This document shows positions 30,335 through 45,300 of a DNA stretch of 64,000 nucleotides, piece after piece. Position numbers and translations under genes: made by a program. The notes beneath the pieces were generated by a model. It made no database searches and was not told where the DNA came from. It saw nothing but the letters and a program-made list of their open reading frames with translations. This DNA is from Plumapathes pennacea (lineage: Eukaryota > Cnidaria > Anthozoa > Antipatharia > Myriopathidae). The DNA lies in contig OZ038462.1 in the NCBI GenBank assembly GCA_964036295.1, positions 31,458,855-31,522,854 on the forward strand. The letters run 5' to 3'. Numbering within the stretch: the stretch's first letter is position 1; every line of letters starts with the position of its first letter.

Positions 30335-33300
30335 TTGGTCTTTTTTTATGTTCCAAACCGTTCCTTCCTATTTCTTACGTTCACCTCTTTAGTTAGAACA
30401 GGAGCGTGGCACAAGAGTTGTTTTTGAATGACTGTCGAAACTCAAGACCAAAGCAATTACAACGCAAGTCAGAGCCTGCAAGAAAACATGAAGAAATCCA
30501 AGAAGCCACGGTAATGTGTCACTGTTTTTACTTTGCCGAACGGATCAATCAGAATTACGAGGAAACCCATCGCCACTTGCTTGTTTGCGTGATCTGATCA
30601 CAACTGGGGTTTGATATTGGCAATAACTTGGTATCCTGATGGCCAAGAATGCTGCCAAACTTGCTAAGACCAAAAAATGCAGCAAACGCAAAACCAAAGC
30701 AATCACCCGATTACTTTCGACAATCAATAAAAAATCGCACTCATGAGCAAAATAATGGCATTGAAGTTCTATGTGAATAAACTGTACTAACACAGCGTCT
30801 GCATGTCCTGGTCATGCTTATGATTAATCAAATCGATAACTGAGAAACGCAGTGCAAAGGGTTGCTTGACGCTGACTATTGTAACGCGGGCACGTAAACT
30901 CTGGATAAACAGAATGACTGGGAGAAATTTGACTGAAAAGAAAGCCCGTTGTGAAGATTGGTTCTCGACATTCATTGGCAAAATTGCCAATCTAAAGACG
31001 CAATGTTGCCATGGTAACCATTGTTTTGGATGACGTCACTAGCAAGCGTGTAGGGTGTCTTACTTTAGTTGTTCTATTTTGTGACTTACTGTTGAGTCTC
31101 TCGACGTAGTCCATCAGCTCATTGAACTGAAGATTCGTGACGGGTTCCTTAATCCCGTGTCTTTTCTGCACTCGGTACAACAAGGCCTGGTAGCCTTTGG
31201 TAAACTTGTTAAACGATAGTGTTCGCTTGAGCGCCTATTGCGATAACAAAGAAAATGATGTCACGTGTTCTGCGTCGGATATGAGTTTATATGGACGAGA
31301 AGTCAAGAAGTGAACACGGATGTTAACGGCGACAACGGCACATACCTTTTCCTTCACTTTCTTGTACATTCGTCGCACAAACCATCCACGGAAGTATCTA
31401 CCATAAGAAAACGTTAGCACAAATATATTGGTGATTTCTTCTTAGCAAGACTGGATAAAAATATAACGGCATAGCATTAGGCATGCACTACACAACACAG
31501 TAAAGGGTAAGACCCAACAAACAAAACGAAAACACAAAACAAAACAGCACAACGCAATGCACAACACAATAACAGCCCAGCACAGACCAGTACAGTACAG
31601 CACAGCACAGTGCAACACGGCGTGTTACAGTAGAACAGAACAGAACAGAACAGAGCACAGCGATTGCCTTGCCATGACACCACATCTGCACAGTGAAGCA
31701 GCGCATCAAGAGGCGACAAACCTTTGAATAGTAATGGCAGCAGCTTTCTTCTGCGCTTTTGTAGGACCATCTGGATTAGGATGATAAATCCTGACGAAAA
31801 ATAAGAAGGTTTAACTATCGATGCAGGACGTAATGATATCAAACGGAGACGGGGTCGGGTGCGTGCGTGCGTGAATGGCGTGAGGTACTTACTCGTATAT
31901 ATGCTGATGCGCTATTGCGTTTTTGACACGTTCTTCCTGTAGACCTGCATCTTTGGAAGTCCTGTGAATAACGTATGTGACAATCAAGAAGTTCATTAAT
32001 TGCACAAAACTATCTTTAACTTGAGCTAAAATTTCTTTGTTAGCGGCAAGAGGTTTGATCATCTTTCCACTGAGCTCGACCAAGACAACGCAAAAGGGTG
32101 CCCAAACGATACACAAGTCAAATACAAGTTGAAAACTTGGGCTGACTTTAAGTCGATTTGCGAGTTTGTTTAGCCCGAGTTTACGGCTGTGCTGATGATC
32201 TCAAAGAAGACCACCGAATGTCATGACAGTAACGACACCTTGGCAGAGTCACCGAATATCATGACAGTAACAAACACCTTAGCAGACTTACTTGATCAAC
32301 GAGTGATGCATTTTCTGTTGCCGCGCCAGCTCGCGCTTCTTCAGGTCCTGTTTATATTGTCGTGCCCAGTCCACCGTTCGCGTGCTCGGTGTGTACGTCT
32401 TCAGCTTTTGTTCTATCATGTGCTTGCGCGTCATAAAGCCTCGAAAATTGCTGAGTGTGCATTGAAAAGAGTTATCAGATAAGGACGCAAAGAGAATTCT
32501 CAGTTTGATTGCTAATGGCGCGAGCATTATGAAGCCTCCAGTACAACCACAATGAAAACGGCTAGCAAGCCGAGGAAGCCACCCTCACTATGACATCGCG
32601 GAAATACGATATTGACGTCATTTCCGTTGGTCAGCGTTCGTCGTCAAAAGGTAAAATTTCACCTCGTGTGTAAGCCTTGTTTTTCTTGTACACAACTTAT
32701 GTCAAAGAAAATGCAGTGAATTAACGTATCGTTGAGTATCGAGTGCAAGTTCTTTTAGCTAAGTTTTCCACGGTTCCACGAGCGTTTCTACACTGAACTA
32801 CAAAATCTGCACTTAAATCCATAGTTCTGTGCAATGACCGCTGACTCAAACATAAGGTGACCGCACGGCCGAAACACGTATTTCCGCAATGTCTATCACC
32901 ATCACTCAACATAACATGTGACGTGAGCATGACACCAGCAGTGAAGGCAACTGACCAATAATACTACATGGTAACCAGATTATTTCATTTCAAGACAGAA
33001 TTTTACAAAAACAAGAATTCACATCGACCTGTACTGACCTTTGTAAAGTAACTGCTGCTCTCCGCTGTCGGTCTCTCTCCGCTTCCTTTAGTTGTGCTGC
33101 GTACTGTCTGCCCATGAATCCACGGAAAATCCTATAATCCAGAGGTCAAGATTTAGTGATAAGCAGAACCAACATTAACACATCTCTGCAGCTGCCATGT
33201 TTGTTACCTTTGAATGTTTACTGCTGCCCATACTTCTCTCTGCCTTCGATAATCTTCCGTCAGCAACATCTGTTACAAGATTGAGAATGAAAAAAAAAAA

Positions 33301-36300
33301 AAAAAAAGAAGCAGTTGGTGGAATTATGACATTAGCAATATAGCAGAGTACAGTAGAGAGAAAAGCAGAGCGAAACAGAGCAACATAGCATTGAATTGCT
33401 TTGGATAACATAGCAGAACAGTTGAGAACAGAGAAGGCACACTCACGTCGTCAGGCCAGCAGAAATGATTGAACTGTTTGACGGTGAAGTTGTACGATTT
33501 GGCCGAGTGATCACTGCGGGCAGAACAAGGACGGGACGAGGGCCTTCTAACTGAAGGAATCGAGATTGTTTTGTTGAAATGCGAAGGGGACGGACTGCGA
33601 CGGGCCGCTCGGGGACTCTTCATAATTTCTGCAAAGAAGATGCAAACTTCTGGCGCTTAAAACAACGTGGAAGCCATTTTACCCTGCGAAACAGAGGTTC
33701 TGAGGACAATGGGAACCCATGAACGCAAACGTGTGATTGTTTGACGAACTTCTGTTCACAGACATCGACCAATAAGTCAAAAAGAAACCTATTTCTACAA
33801 GCTTTAAAGTTTTTACCCATGTCACATAACCTTCATAGCGCTGGCTGTTTGTGAGTCAGTTGATCATATCCGCTGGTTTATTGTGCGTCCGCAATGTCAA
33901 ATACACGACTTAATCTTGCGCAAATAGTAACGTACAGTGGTACAGTATAGTAATCTGTGAGAAAATTGCTCTCAAAGCCACCAAAATCGGTGAAAATAAA
34001 CGGAACCAGCACATTGAAAATATTGTATGGTACAAATAACAACAAGACGGATGGAAAGATGGAATTTCTACAAACCTTTCTCACTTTCCATGCTGGTCGA
34101 CGAAGATGACGTCAGCTCTTGTTTTGTCTGCTCTGCAGTCACGTGATTCTCTGGCGAAGGCGGATCGGGTTCCTTCGGCTCGGCCGAGTCCCCTGCTCCG
34201 ATATGCCGACCTTCTATCATCAAGGCTCGGTCTTTGGCGAGTCTTACGTCCGAGCGCCCCCTGCGTAGGTCATCACCCTCTGAAAAACTAGTTAGGTGTT
34301 TTAAGGCATTAGAACTGGCTCAAGGTCAAACTTTAAAATTTGCTCAAATTTAGGTATGTGGAAGTTCATGCTCTAAAAGGATTCGGCAATACTTATTTAT
34401 TGCAATACAAGCATGTTTAGTTACCCTGGTACTCATATTTACAAATGGTATTTTAGTGTCTCGTAGCGTCGAATCTGGACAAACCTCAGTTTGACACCGC
34501 AATATAAAGGTTTCAGAACGAAGCCTATTGTAGGTCCAAACTTACGAAGATGAGTTTTTAAAATGAGCCCCTTTCACAATCATGCGCAGTTTGCCACCTG
34601 ATGATAAAATTTGGCGGGCAGAGTGTACAACTGCTTGTTTTGGATATAATGAAAATTATGTAGAAACAAAATCAAACTCAGAAGAGAAATTTACTTGACA
34701 GACACTCGTTTATACGGCAGTGAAAAGTACAATTTGTTACTGCGCATGATTGTGAAGTGGGTTATTTGCAAGAAAATGATCATGCAAGTGAACCTAATTT
34801 TCATAACAAACGTTTCGCACTACGGGGGCCTTGCTTTGACACAGAAGCAACAGGCACTCGGAGATGGCCTTGTCTATTGCAAAGTCAAACCGGAGTTTGT
34901 CGAGATCGATTCGTAAAGGTTTCTTTCTTTGTGTCAATAGTAAGTCACGTGACCCAAAAATTAACTGCGTTAACAAGAGCCTTGCCCTTCAGCGACTTTT
35001 CCCATACAAATCTTCTTAATATTTCTGACCTTTAAAAGGCTGCCAGATTTGATGCTTTAATGCTACAGACCTGACATTTTGCAAGTCTACGTATCTTTTA
35101 ATAATATTTCCATTTATGGTACTTAAAAAAATTATCTTGGCTTTGCCCTGGATCCGAGTACCTGGTGGGTTCTTTGTACAGACCGTGCTCGCCCTGTAGA
35201 TACCAAGATACTGTAGAAGGCCTCTCACATTCTCCTGAAACAAAGGAATGGGTATAAACGTCACGTAGCACAGCACATTGCGTCACGCAAATTGCAGGAT
35301 GTCACTCGCGACAGGAATGCACACATGTTCGGGCACAAATTTGCGAAAATGAAAAAGAACACAGACAACGAACATTAGTCCACATGACCACAACGACGGA
35401 TATCACACACCTCACCACACTACAATACACCACACCACACCACAACGACGGATATCACACACCTCACCACACTACAGTACACCACACCACACCTAGTTTC
35501 ACGGCGCAAATCACGCGTCGAAAACAGTAATAAAGGGTGCGACATCATCCCATTCGATAACTTAAGGTGGAACTAGAGCTACTTGACATGTTATTTTAAT
35601 TAGTGAATGGTAGGGCGATCACTTTTGAGCATTACTATGGCAACTGTTCTTAGTACGAATGATATCAATACTAAGTTTCGTTCACAACTTCCAAATCAGC
35701 ATCAGTCAGCCAAATGGATGTGACAATGTGTATGAACTGTTTAGAGCCACCTTACAGGACTGCGTGCACATTAGAGGTTAGGAATCTGCTGTGCGCCTGT
35801 TTTGAGGGCATCTTTTCGTACCTAGCCTGGGTCCCACGGGTTGGCAGAAGTTCAAGTACTGCAAATTGTACGAGTATTCCAGATTCTCTTGAGGTTGATC
35901 CGCCTCACCCATGGTATCACCGTTCAAACGGTCGCTGAAACGAAGCAGGTACGAGTTTGGTTTAAATTCAGCAGCACAAAATGACAAGTGAGATGAGTTC
36001 TGGAAATAGAATGAATTACAAAGCGTGTTTATGGTAGATTGAGACAAACAGTAGCTACAGCTGCACAGATCAACTCAAATTGGCTCTGTCTGTCCGTCCG
36101 TCCGTCCGTCTGTCTGTCTATCCATCTCTCATTCTATCTACCTGTTCCTCTCTCTTATCTCTCAACAATTTAGTTTCTGAGTATTCTCATCCATATGAAA
36201 ATCAAAACAAAAACAAAATAGGAAAGCACAGTAAACATGGATTGCATATTCGGGGACAAGAACACTAACGTGGCCTACACTCTGTGTACTATCATCTACT

Positions 36301-39300
36301 TATGTGGCGTGATCTAGTAAAGACTGGTTCCCAGGACCGCACCTGCCCCGTCTGTCGTTCTCTCCCAGCTGACGAACCACCATGAGCGAAGCCAGAGTTC
36401 TCTTATCCAAAGACCGCTGGCCAGTTACCATGGTTACTTCTGCTGGGTTCGGTTTAGAGAGATGTGACTGGTTGGGCTTCTTAACAGGACCGCGGGGAGA
36501 TGTTGCCAGTCTAGTTATTAGAGACAGTCTTATTATAGCACCAGGAGAACAACGTACAAAATGACTTGAGCTGTAATGGGTTACTATTTTCAGGGGAACG
36601 GAAGGAAAAGTTTGTAATGAAAAACCAAGAAAGACTGAAACGTAAAAAAAAAAAAAAAAAGAAAATAAACTTAAAGAACTAAGAAAGAGAAAAGTAAGAG
36701 AAAACTGGGATAGCAGACACAGAAATACTCACTTTAGATTCTTAACGTATGTTCTACCACCAAAACCATCATCAGTCCATCTGGAGGATCGAAAAATAAA
36801 AAAGGCAACCAATCAAAATTTTTTCTGACTCATTTGTATCCAATCACATTGCACACGACCTCACGTTCGTCCTGCTCAATTCGATACTGCAGATGGCTCG
36901 CTTGCAGGTAAAGCCTGCAAACATTTTGCAAACGCACAGTATGAAAACGTGCTACTTTTTATTAAAGCAAAACTAACCTCGAATCGGAAACTTAAAAAGA
37001 ATCTCAATTTGTGGAAAGTTATGGTTGCCACGCTAATAATTTACGTGCTGTCTTGCTCTGACGAACCGTTAACGCTCGAAACATCAGCTTAAACCACTTT
37101 TACGGCGTTGACCTTATCCACATCAACCTTAGGTTAATCAACCTAACACTTACTGATATCTAATGGTGTCGGGCGCTACAGGGCCAGACGTCTTGTAGTG
37201 TTTGTCTCCACTCGGTTTGCTGTTTTGAGGAAAGTGAACCAAATAATCCTGCGCGGTTCTCTCGGGAGAAAGCTCCGGTTCTTTGCATTTGACGTCGGAT
37301 CTGTGAGACGTACCTGAACTTGGCCTGAAGAAAAGAATGAAACAGTTTGAGTTATGATACAAACGACTTATCCCAAAACAAAGCGTGCACCTAAAACGGC
37401 GGAGAGGAGCGACAGAATACTTCGAGCAGAGTTTGTGGTACACGTAAATGGCTTTCAAATCAGAGCATTCAAACTCTGCAGCTCGTCTACAACAACTTTT
37501 AAGATGCTTCTGCTCCCTCTAACCCTAAATAACACTGTTACTTCACACTATACTCCAGCAAAGAAAAGCCTTTCATTGATACAAACCAGCCCGGCATTTT
37601 TCTTAAGGCCTAATTGACGACCTCATGCGTATTCCACCATCTTCCTGAGCAGTAAGATAAACACAGAGAGCCGAGGTAACAGAGGTATGCTAATTATGAT
37701 CGCCTTCGATTGAATGACCTTTACATAAACACTTTAAGTAAACAGACAGTTAATCAAAATAAAGATTAATCGAATATCTTTGTCCAAAGAGGAAACGGGA
37801 CATAAATAAACATGAACTTTGTTATTTGGTATTTATAAAATTTCAGCTCGCGCGAAACCGATCATTTGTGGGAATGTATCCCTCCCAACAAAAAAACACA
37901 TCATACTTTTTAAACAACCACACTGGGCCAGATGCTCATTTTTAAATTACAGAAAAAGTAAATTCTGAAGTCCATACAGGACAGACGATGAACCCCATTT
38001 CGGTGATTAATTCAAACCTTAGAGCCCACCTTCAATTTTCTCCTACAGTTTCTCACGAGAAATATATCATACAGCAAGGAGAATGTAGCTTTTGATAACT
38101 TACTCAGGTGAAAGGTGATTGAACTATCAATTCTCGCTAAATCATTCATGCACTTTCTTCTTAAAAGGATGGGAGAAATACGATTTCTGAACAACATTGC
38201 CTGGTGAAAGGGACGACGTCGCGGTAACTATGACGAAGAAATTACAACGGAATGTTTCAACTATTTTGGCGGGGATTGTAGGTTGTGGAGCACAATAATT
38301 TCCTTTCGGTCTAAAATGGAGTTGTAGTGACAGTAAGTAAAAAGTACAGCAAGCAAGTACAGTACTAGTATGAAGAAACTGATAGTTTCGACTAGATATT
38401 CAGCCATTCGCTAAACCGAAGGGGCACGTCCCAAACTAAGTACCTAACTCAACTCTTCACACTTTACTCTCCTGCCTTCATTCTCGCTGTTACGAACTGT
38501 TCTCAGCAGGCAAGCAGTTACCACATCCTTATGGTTTGGTTGAAGACGAGTTAGAAGAAACACAATGAGACTTTCAAGCGCTTTCTGATTGAGCTTCGTC
38601 AGTACAGAGGCAGTATTAAAGAAAGCTATTTCAACCAACCAGAAGCCAAAGTAATGTTTTATTTTGAAGAGGCCAATCAGCACTCTGAACAAAGGTATTC
38701 GCCACTTTTTTGCGACCCACCGGTTAGACCAAATCTCAACAGGTTTTTTTTTATAGTGCACAACAACTGCTCACCTGGAGAGAGGGGTGGGGGACGGACT
38801 CCTGGCTACGCCACTGGGACGAGACGTCTGAGGGGGAGGGGTAGGGGAAGTAGGAGATGACCGCTGATGGCCGCTGGACAGGACGGTTTGATTTAAGCCC
38901 TGATGACTCATCTATCAGAAAAAGACAAAAAGAATTAAGTTAAATGCAGAGCAGACGAAATTTATTAATTTGGGTCGACCCATTTGCAATTTATTTTGCC
39001 ACTCATGAAAAGTTCCACGTTTGTCCCGAACCTGTGTTTACACGGCTTTGTGATTTTTTAACATAAACACAGGGCACAGAGAAGTTCGGTCGTTTTCCGT
39101 TATGTAAGACCGTACAATGTATTCGCGCGCCCGCGAAGTAATTGTTCTGCGGTATCCTTCATGTAAGTCAATATATAGGGTTTTACATAATAAAGCAACC
39201 GAACTCCTCTGCGCCCTGTGCATAAATTAATCAAATGTAAAGCCAAGATGCACAAACAGTGCGTAACTATTCATGCTCAGTCTTTCCGTTTTTAATGACT

Positions 39301-42300
39301 TATCCAGGTCTGATTCTTTTAATCGTTTACTCACTCTCTCTCTGTCGTACTCCATCTGTTTTCCTATGGGAGTCACCATTCCCAGTACCGTGTTCAATCT
39401 GATGCCATCACCTTTCAGGCTACGAGAAAAAGACGCCATTGATAAGACACAGGGCGCAGGAAAATACCAAGAAAGCGTCCTCGTCCCAGGCTCTTTTCTC
39501 GGGGCGGGGTTGGGTAAAGAGCCTGGGAATGAAGGTGTGAGCGCAGAACGCGGACGGGAATACGGAAGAGGGTCGGGCAGCTCTCCTCTGACAGACAGCA
39601 AACAGGTCAAACAAAAGGACACACTCATTGAGTCCTTCACCGCCAAGTTCTACTGACTAAACTAAACCTAAAGATATAGACTCCGCTCCACAATAACACG
39701 AACACTGTGTGACCACAGCTCTAAACACGAAGGCTGGAAATCGAAGGTAGAATCCAGTAGTCACAGTGTATGAACCTCCTTGACATCCGTATAAACGAAC
39801 ACCGCGAACAAAAACGTCACGATTTACAGAAAATGGCACAGCGTCGCACTTTTCACCGTCGTAATGCAATGAACTTGAGGGAACTTGGACAGACCAAAAT
39901 CTGTTAATGCGCCTCGTTGTGTATCTTCGTCGTACATTAGCCAAAAACTTTAGTGGTGATGCCAGTGCATCGTTGAAGTGAAAGAAAATGTCGCGTATTT
40001 CTTTTTGTGGGAGTAGGTTTGTTGTTGAGGCGACAGATGCAAAATCCTCTTCTGTCATTAATGGGTTTTCCTTGTTCAGGTTTGAGTTATTTAATTTTAT
40101 TAGTATACTGTTTGATGATATAGAATTTTATTATTCAGACTTTACTATTTAAGCACCTGTAGTTTGTCTATGTTGTCATTCGATCGGTCCGCTATATATG
40201 CCTTGGAGGAGGTTTTAAATTATGTCTGTGTATAAATTGTTTCTATTGAAATTTCGACAAGAATCTATAGTTTTGTTGATTCGTTGGAAACTTTGACCAT
40301 GGTGTTTCATCTGAACAAAATCTCTGGAAACTGACCACGCCCGACATCCGTACCATTTGTACTTGAATTCGTGCTTGAAAAAGTGAAAGTTATCTCGTCA
40401 TCAGGCACCTGTGTTTTGCCTGCACTTCCATTGTATGATACAGGACCGTTGATCAAAGCTCTTATTTCATATAGTTCATTTTTCTTAACAGCAGCAGGTT
40501 TTTTGAAGAGCATGTCGAAGCCATAGTAGCCATTCACCTCGTCTTGGTCTGTGTCAAACCTGCCCATTTTTTCAGTCATCTTGATTTCTTTGTGGTAGAT
40601 TCCAATAGTCACAGTGTATGAACCGCCTTGACATCCGTATAAACGAATACCGCGAACAGAAACGTCGCAATTTACAGAAAATGCCACAGCGTCGCACTTT
40701 TTACTGTTGTAATTCCATGCACCTGTGGGAGCGTTGACAGAAACGAACCTCTTAATGCGCCTCATTGTGTAGTTGTATCTTCGTCCTACATTAGAAAACT
40801 TTAGTGGTGATACCAGTTCGTCGTTGAAATGAAAGAAAATGTCGCATATTTCTTTTTGTGGGAGTAGGTTTGTTGTTGAGGCGACGGATGCAAACTCCTT
40901 TTGAGTCATCAGGGGGAAGCGAATAAGATTGATGGCGTCTCCAAGTATCCTCCTCTTTTCCTCCCCGGTGATTTCTCGCTGCATTATCTTGCATTGATGT
41001 TCAACCCATCGATCCACAGCTTTAAAGATTTTGACCTCGCTGGCGTTCAGCGAGTCCCTCTCGAGAACAGCTTTCAGCAAGTAATGACTGATATCAAGAA
41101 ATGGCTCAGAGTTCATGGCTTCCTCCGAAGTTTCGGCGATCGTCTCCCAGCACTCTTCGACCAATGTTGCTTCTTCATAGAGCTGGGCTCCTGGCAGGAC
41201 AGAGAACACATTTGTGGCGTCGAGATTCTCGCGAAGGAATTTCGTGCACTCATCCGACAAGGAAGGAATCATGTACTTCTTGGCGAGGTACAGAACTTGG
41301 ATAACGTTACTTCCGGTTAGCTTCACTTCATCACAGTAGAGAAAGCGAAGAAGTTCCATAAAACTATCGGAGTCGCAGTCAGGAAGTTCAATGGTGTCTG
41401 ATGTGTCAGGCGTTTGTCCGTAAAACATGGCGAAAAAGACTGAGCTGCTGATGGCCAGGATGTACTTGTGAGCGGGAATGACTAGCGACTGTTGTCGATC
41501 GGTGTTGGAATCCTTGACGGAGAATTTGACATCGCTGATCAAAGTGTTGTTAAACATGTGCTTGTTCCTTTCCTTGAGAGAGTTCTTGGAGATTTGCCAG
41601 TTGGTTTGGGAAGACTTTGCAGCTGCCATGTTTAGTTTTGTGAGCGAGATTCACACAGGAAATAACCAGCGTAACTGCACCGAACGGAAGAACGAGTCGA
41701 AAGTGAAACTTGTGTCGTGCAAGGCGCTTACGTCACTAAAAGTCACGTGTCGATGATAAAATGCAAAACAATTGATTGTTCTGTTGCAGCCGTGTGATGA
41801 GAAAATATGTGAATGATTACATCCTCAATGATGGTAAAAGTCAGACAAGACAAGCAAGAATGTGACCGGATCAACAGAACCGGAAAATCAATGCTGCTGC
41901 TACAACTAGAGTGCCTTCAATAAACCCGTGAAATAGATACTCGACTATTAGACTCCAAGTAGATGTCAGAATGGACTATGCCACTGAAAATTTTCTCAAA
42001 AACCCCAGATTCTACTAAAAAAGGGCGCTTTCCAGGGAAGCACAGAGCCACCTGTCAATCAACAGCGACCGAGACAACAGCTCCTAATTAGTAAAGAGCC
42101 AAAAAATTTCCAAATTTTGTTTTTCCTTGTACCTGCAAATACCCGCAAAAGAAAGATAATGTTGCCCTACCAATTTTCTATCACATAAACATTCATTTTG
42201 AGTGCAGTTTGAGTAAAATCCAAGGATAATTTTCAAAGCAAAAATCAAATATGCTTGGCGCTTGCGCCATGCGTCGCATTACACCGCGAAATTCAAAATG

Positions 42301-45300
42301 TATTTTGGCAGCCAAGAGCAAAATTTCGCTTCAAATCTTTCCGTCCAGCTTTGGTATACTTTTAGGGCCCGGTCGCACTAGAAAGTTTAGTCGATAATAA
42401 CTCAGCATCGAGAGCAATACGACGGCTTCTTTAATGTTTGGTAGCAACTTGCTGATATATATTTCTGGTGACAAGCGCTGTTTGCACTTCAAATGATGCA
42501 AATATCGATATTAATGTCGTTAAAGCTACGAGTGGGACCGGAGCCTTAGTCGCCAAGCTGCAGAGAAATTTTATCATGGGCGGCACGACTTCTGAACGCT
42601 GTGGACACACGTGCGATTCAACAAGCATTATGCATATTTGATGTCGAAAGAGGCGGAGCCAACTGGCTTTTATAGCGAGTCTTCGTGTTAAAATTGGGCT
42701 GTCACTAATCTGCGGAACAGCAGACCGCGGAACTACGGAACCTGCGGATGAAGCCCAAAAAGCAACTCAAAGAACACAAGTGAACTGCCTCTTGGCATTA
42801 ACACGAATTTAAACAAGTTGTATTGTTTATCTAGTACGATAATTGTGTTTCATCAAAGGTATTAAAACAGATTCAGTTATGAATTTGGCTTACGTTCGCT
42901 GATATGCTGTCGGTATATCTCTTGAATGGGGGCCCCCTTTAATGGTCTGTTTTAAAATTGGTTCGATAGAACGAGTTTTGTCGCTTGTCCGCCAAAGTCA
43001 AGGATAGCAGGACTTCAAAAATATGACTAAAAAATCAACAGGATATTTTACCGTGAATCCTTTTCACCGCCATGGTCGTTCGAAGAAAACAACAGACAGG
43101 TTTGTTAATTGGCTGGATTGTGTTGTCTGTTATGCAACTATATTTATCAATCTGTTTTTATTATATAATGAAGTCAAAGTCTTGTTCACAATCTATAATG
43201 TCTGTCAGTATTTTGACAAGCTATATTCGCGGATCAACTCAAAATAATTATGAGATAGCTTAGTGTGACACTTGAAAATAGCTTCACGTACGCCTTGCGG
43301 ACCTATGTTTTTCTTCTTTTGTCTCCCTCTTTTCCTTTCCTCTTTCTTTCTTTTGCATTCGGTTTAGCGAAAAAAAGTCATTTTTGGAAGGTTCCGCAGG
43401 TTCCGCTAGTTCCGCGGTGTGCTGTTCCGCAGATTAGTGACACCCCATAAAACGCTAACGTAGGACTTGGTGTTAATAACAATTGAAATTAATTAATCCC
43501 ATTACTGTTAGCGCCTGGTCGCGTGCGTTATCGTTTCATTCAACTTGCGCGGGCCAAGGACTCGGTTGCATAAAACGTCCGGGACTAGACGTTAATAACA
43601 ATGGAAATTACGTTATTTCTATTGCTATTTCAAACACCTAGTCCTGCATTAGCGTTTCATGCAACCAGGCCCAGGAGTTGGATGTTTTCTCAGTAGAGTC
43701 TACCTCGCTTTTGGCCGTGAAATAGTTAACAAAAGGAGACAGAAAACAATATTAGGGGATAATTATTAGAGAGGCAGCCGAGAGTACAGGAGGAGACTTG
43801 GTAGGAAAACGAAAAGGGAAACTCACTTCTTGTCCGGTGGAACTGTGTAATGACGCAGATGCCTAGCTCGACTGTGACCAGATTTCTTGAGCCCATCTGG
43901 TGTTGCACTTTGTGAGTGCTCACTATCTATTTGAAAACAGACAGTCGCTATTATAGTTGATGGTAATAATTGATCCAATAACTTTACACTGAGCAAACAA
44001 GGCAACGACCAGAGGGTATCAGCTAATTGACTGACAAAACTATCTCAGATTAGATGGATGAACGAAAATGAACGATGTGAGACCTAGTACAGGCGTCACG
44101 TGCCCTAAACCAGATATCACGTGCCCTAAGTAAAAAAAAAATGTCACGTGCCCTGCACCCAAAGACTCACCTTGGTTGGCTGTGTACACATGGGAGTAAC
44201 TTGAGATTATTTCAGGCACGGACACATCATACGCGCTCACGAGAGCGGGTGCAGAAGCAGCATCCTTCCTATCGGTGCTGACGGTAACTTGTCCATCAAC
44301 AATCTCAAGCCTGGCTTCTGGCTCGCTCCTAGCCGCTCTCGCGTCTTGAATGTAACGATCATACTGATGCAAGAGCTTGGTCTGCAGCAGATTCTGCTGC
44401 TCTTGGAGAAGCTGTTCTTCCTTGCGCTGCTGTTGTAGAATTTGATCGACATCCGAAGACGATGCGCCCGGGCTGAGAGTGTAATGTGAAGACAATGCAT
44501 CTGTTGATTCCGCTTTAGTAAGTCCTTCTTCCATTTCGTCATGCCCCTCCGATTGTTCAAGTGTGTGGTTTTCTGCAATGTTCTGTTCGACTCGATTGCT
44601 TTCAGCCGGTTGATCTTTTTGCTGAGGCAGTCTTATGTTGACCTTTACACTTGGTTCCTTGATGATTGACGGCGAGAAATTCACCGACAAGGGGGATTTT
44701 GATCTGCAAAAGTGCGAAGCGGCTATCAAAGAAACGCATAGACTCTATCTACGGAATTAAGTTAGCCAAAGTTTCGAGCATTAGCCTGAATCTGTCAGAG
44801 AAAATGAGAGACGATGAAGGATAAACGGGTAGCATTGGAAAACGCACTCCACAGCGGCTCATAGGTAATAATCCTCGAAGATTCCCGGGGCTGAAACTTG
44901 ATGAGAAATGTACTGTTCGTACCCGTAGGCCATCCAACTTACTATTCTGACCATGCTGTCAGTGACGTACCTGCTCGGTGTGGGAGAATCTCGAGGAGAA
45001 GTCACGGGGGAAGCCACTGGAGAAGAAAATGGTACTGCAGTATTGTGGTACGGCTTAAGAACAAAGGATGTCAGACCTTCCGCGCTCAATTTTGTCTACA
45101 AAGAAAAGAAAAAAAATTGAAATGATAATACCTAAGTCAAAATGAAAAAACCATAGTGAACGCACATCATGCATATTAGCGTGTTTCAAGTGTCACAATA
45201 CACTTTAGTCATGCCTTTTCCCCAACCACCTTTTGGTGGCCTGACGGTGAAAAACTTGCGTTGACTATTAAACTGCAACACCACATTACTAGTCATAACT

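Noticed and set aside
31477-31842. Cys/Leu/Val-rich ORFs
   Set aside because: They are produced by the CA/CAG microsatellite; only 31722-31790 inside this stretch is a supported exon.
34794-34976. Possible minus-strand exon between 35162 and 34279
   Set aside because: No pyrimidine-rich acceptor or good donor was found, and the opposite strand is equally open.
39227-39646. 139-aa minus ORF as a separate gene or alternative start at ATG 39439
   Set aside because: An exon with a TTTTTCTCGTAG acceptor at 39419 joins in phase to the upstream exon 43827-43926. The ORF beyond it is low complexity. An alternative promoter is still possible.
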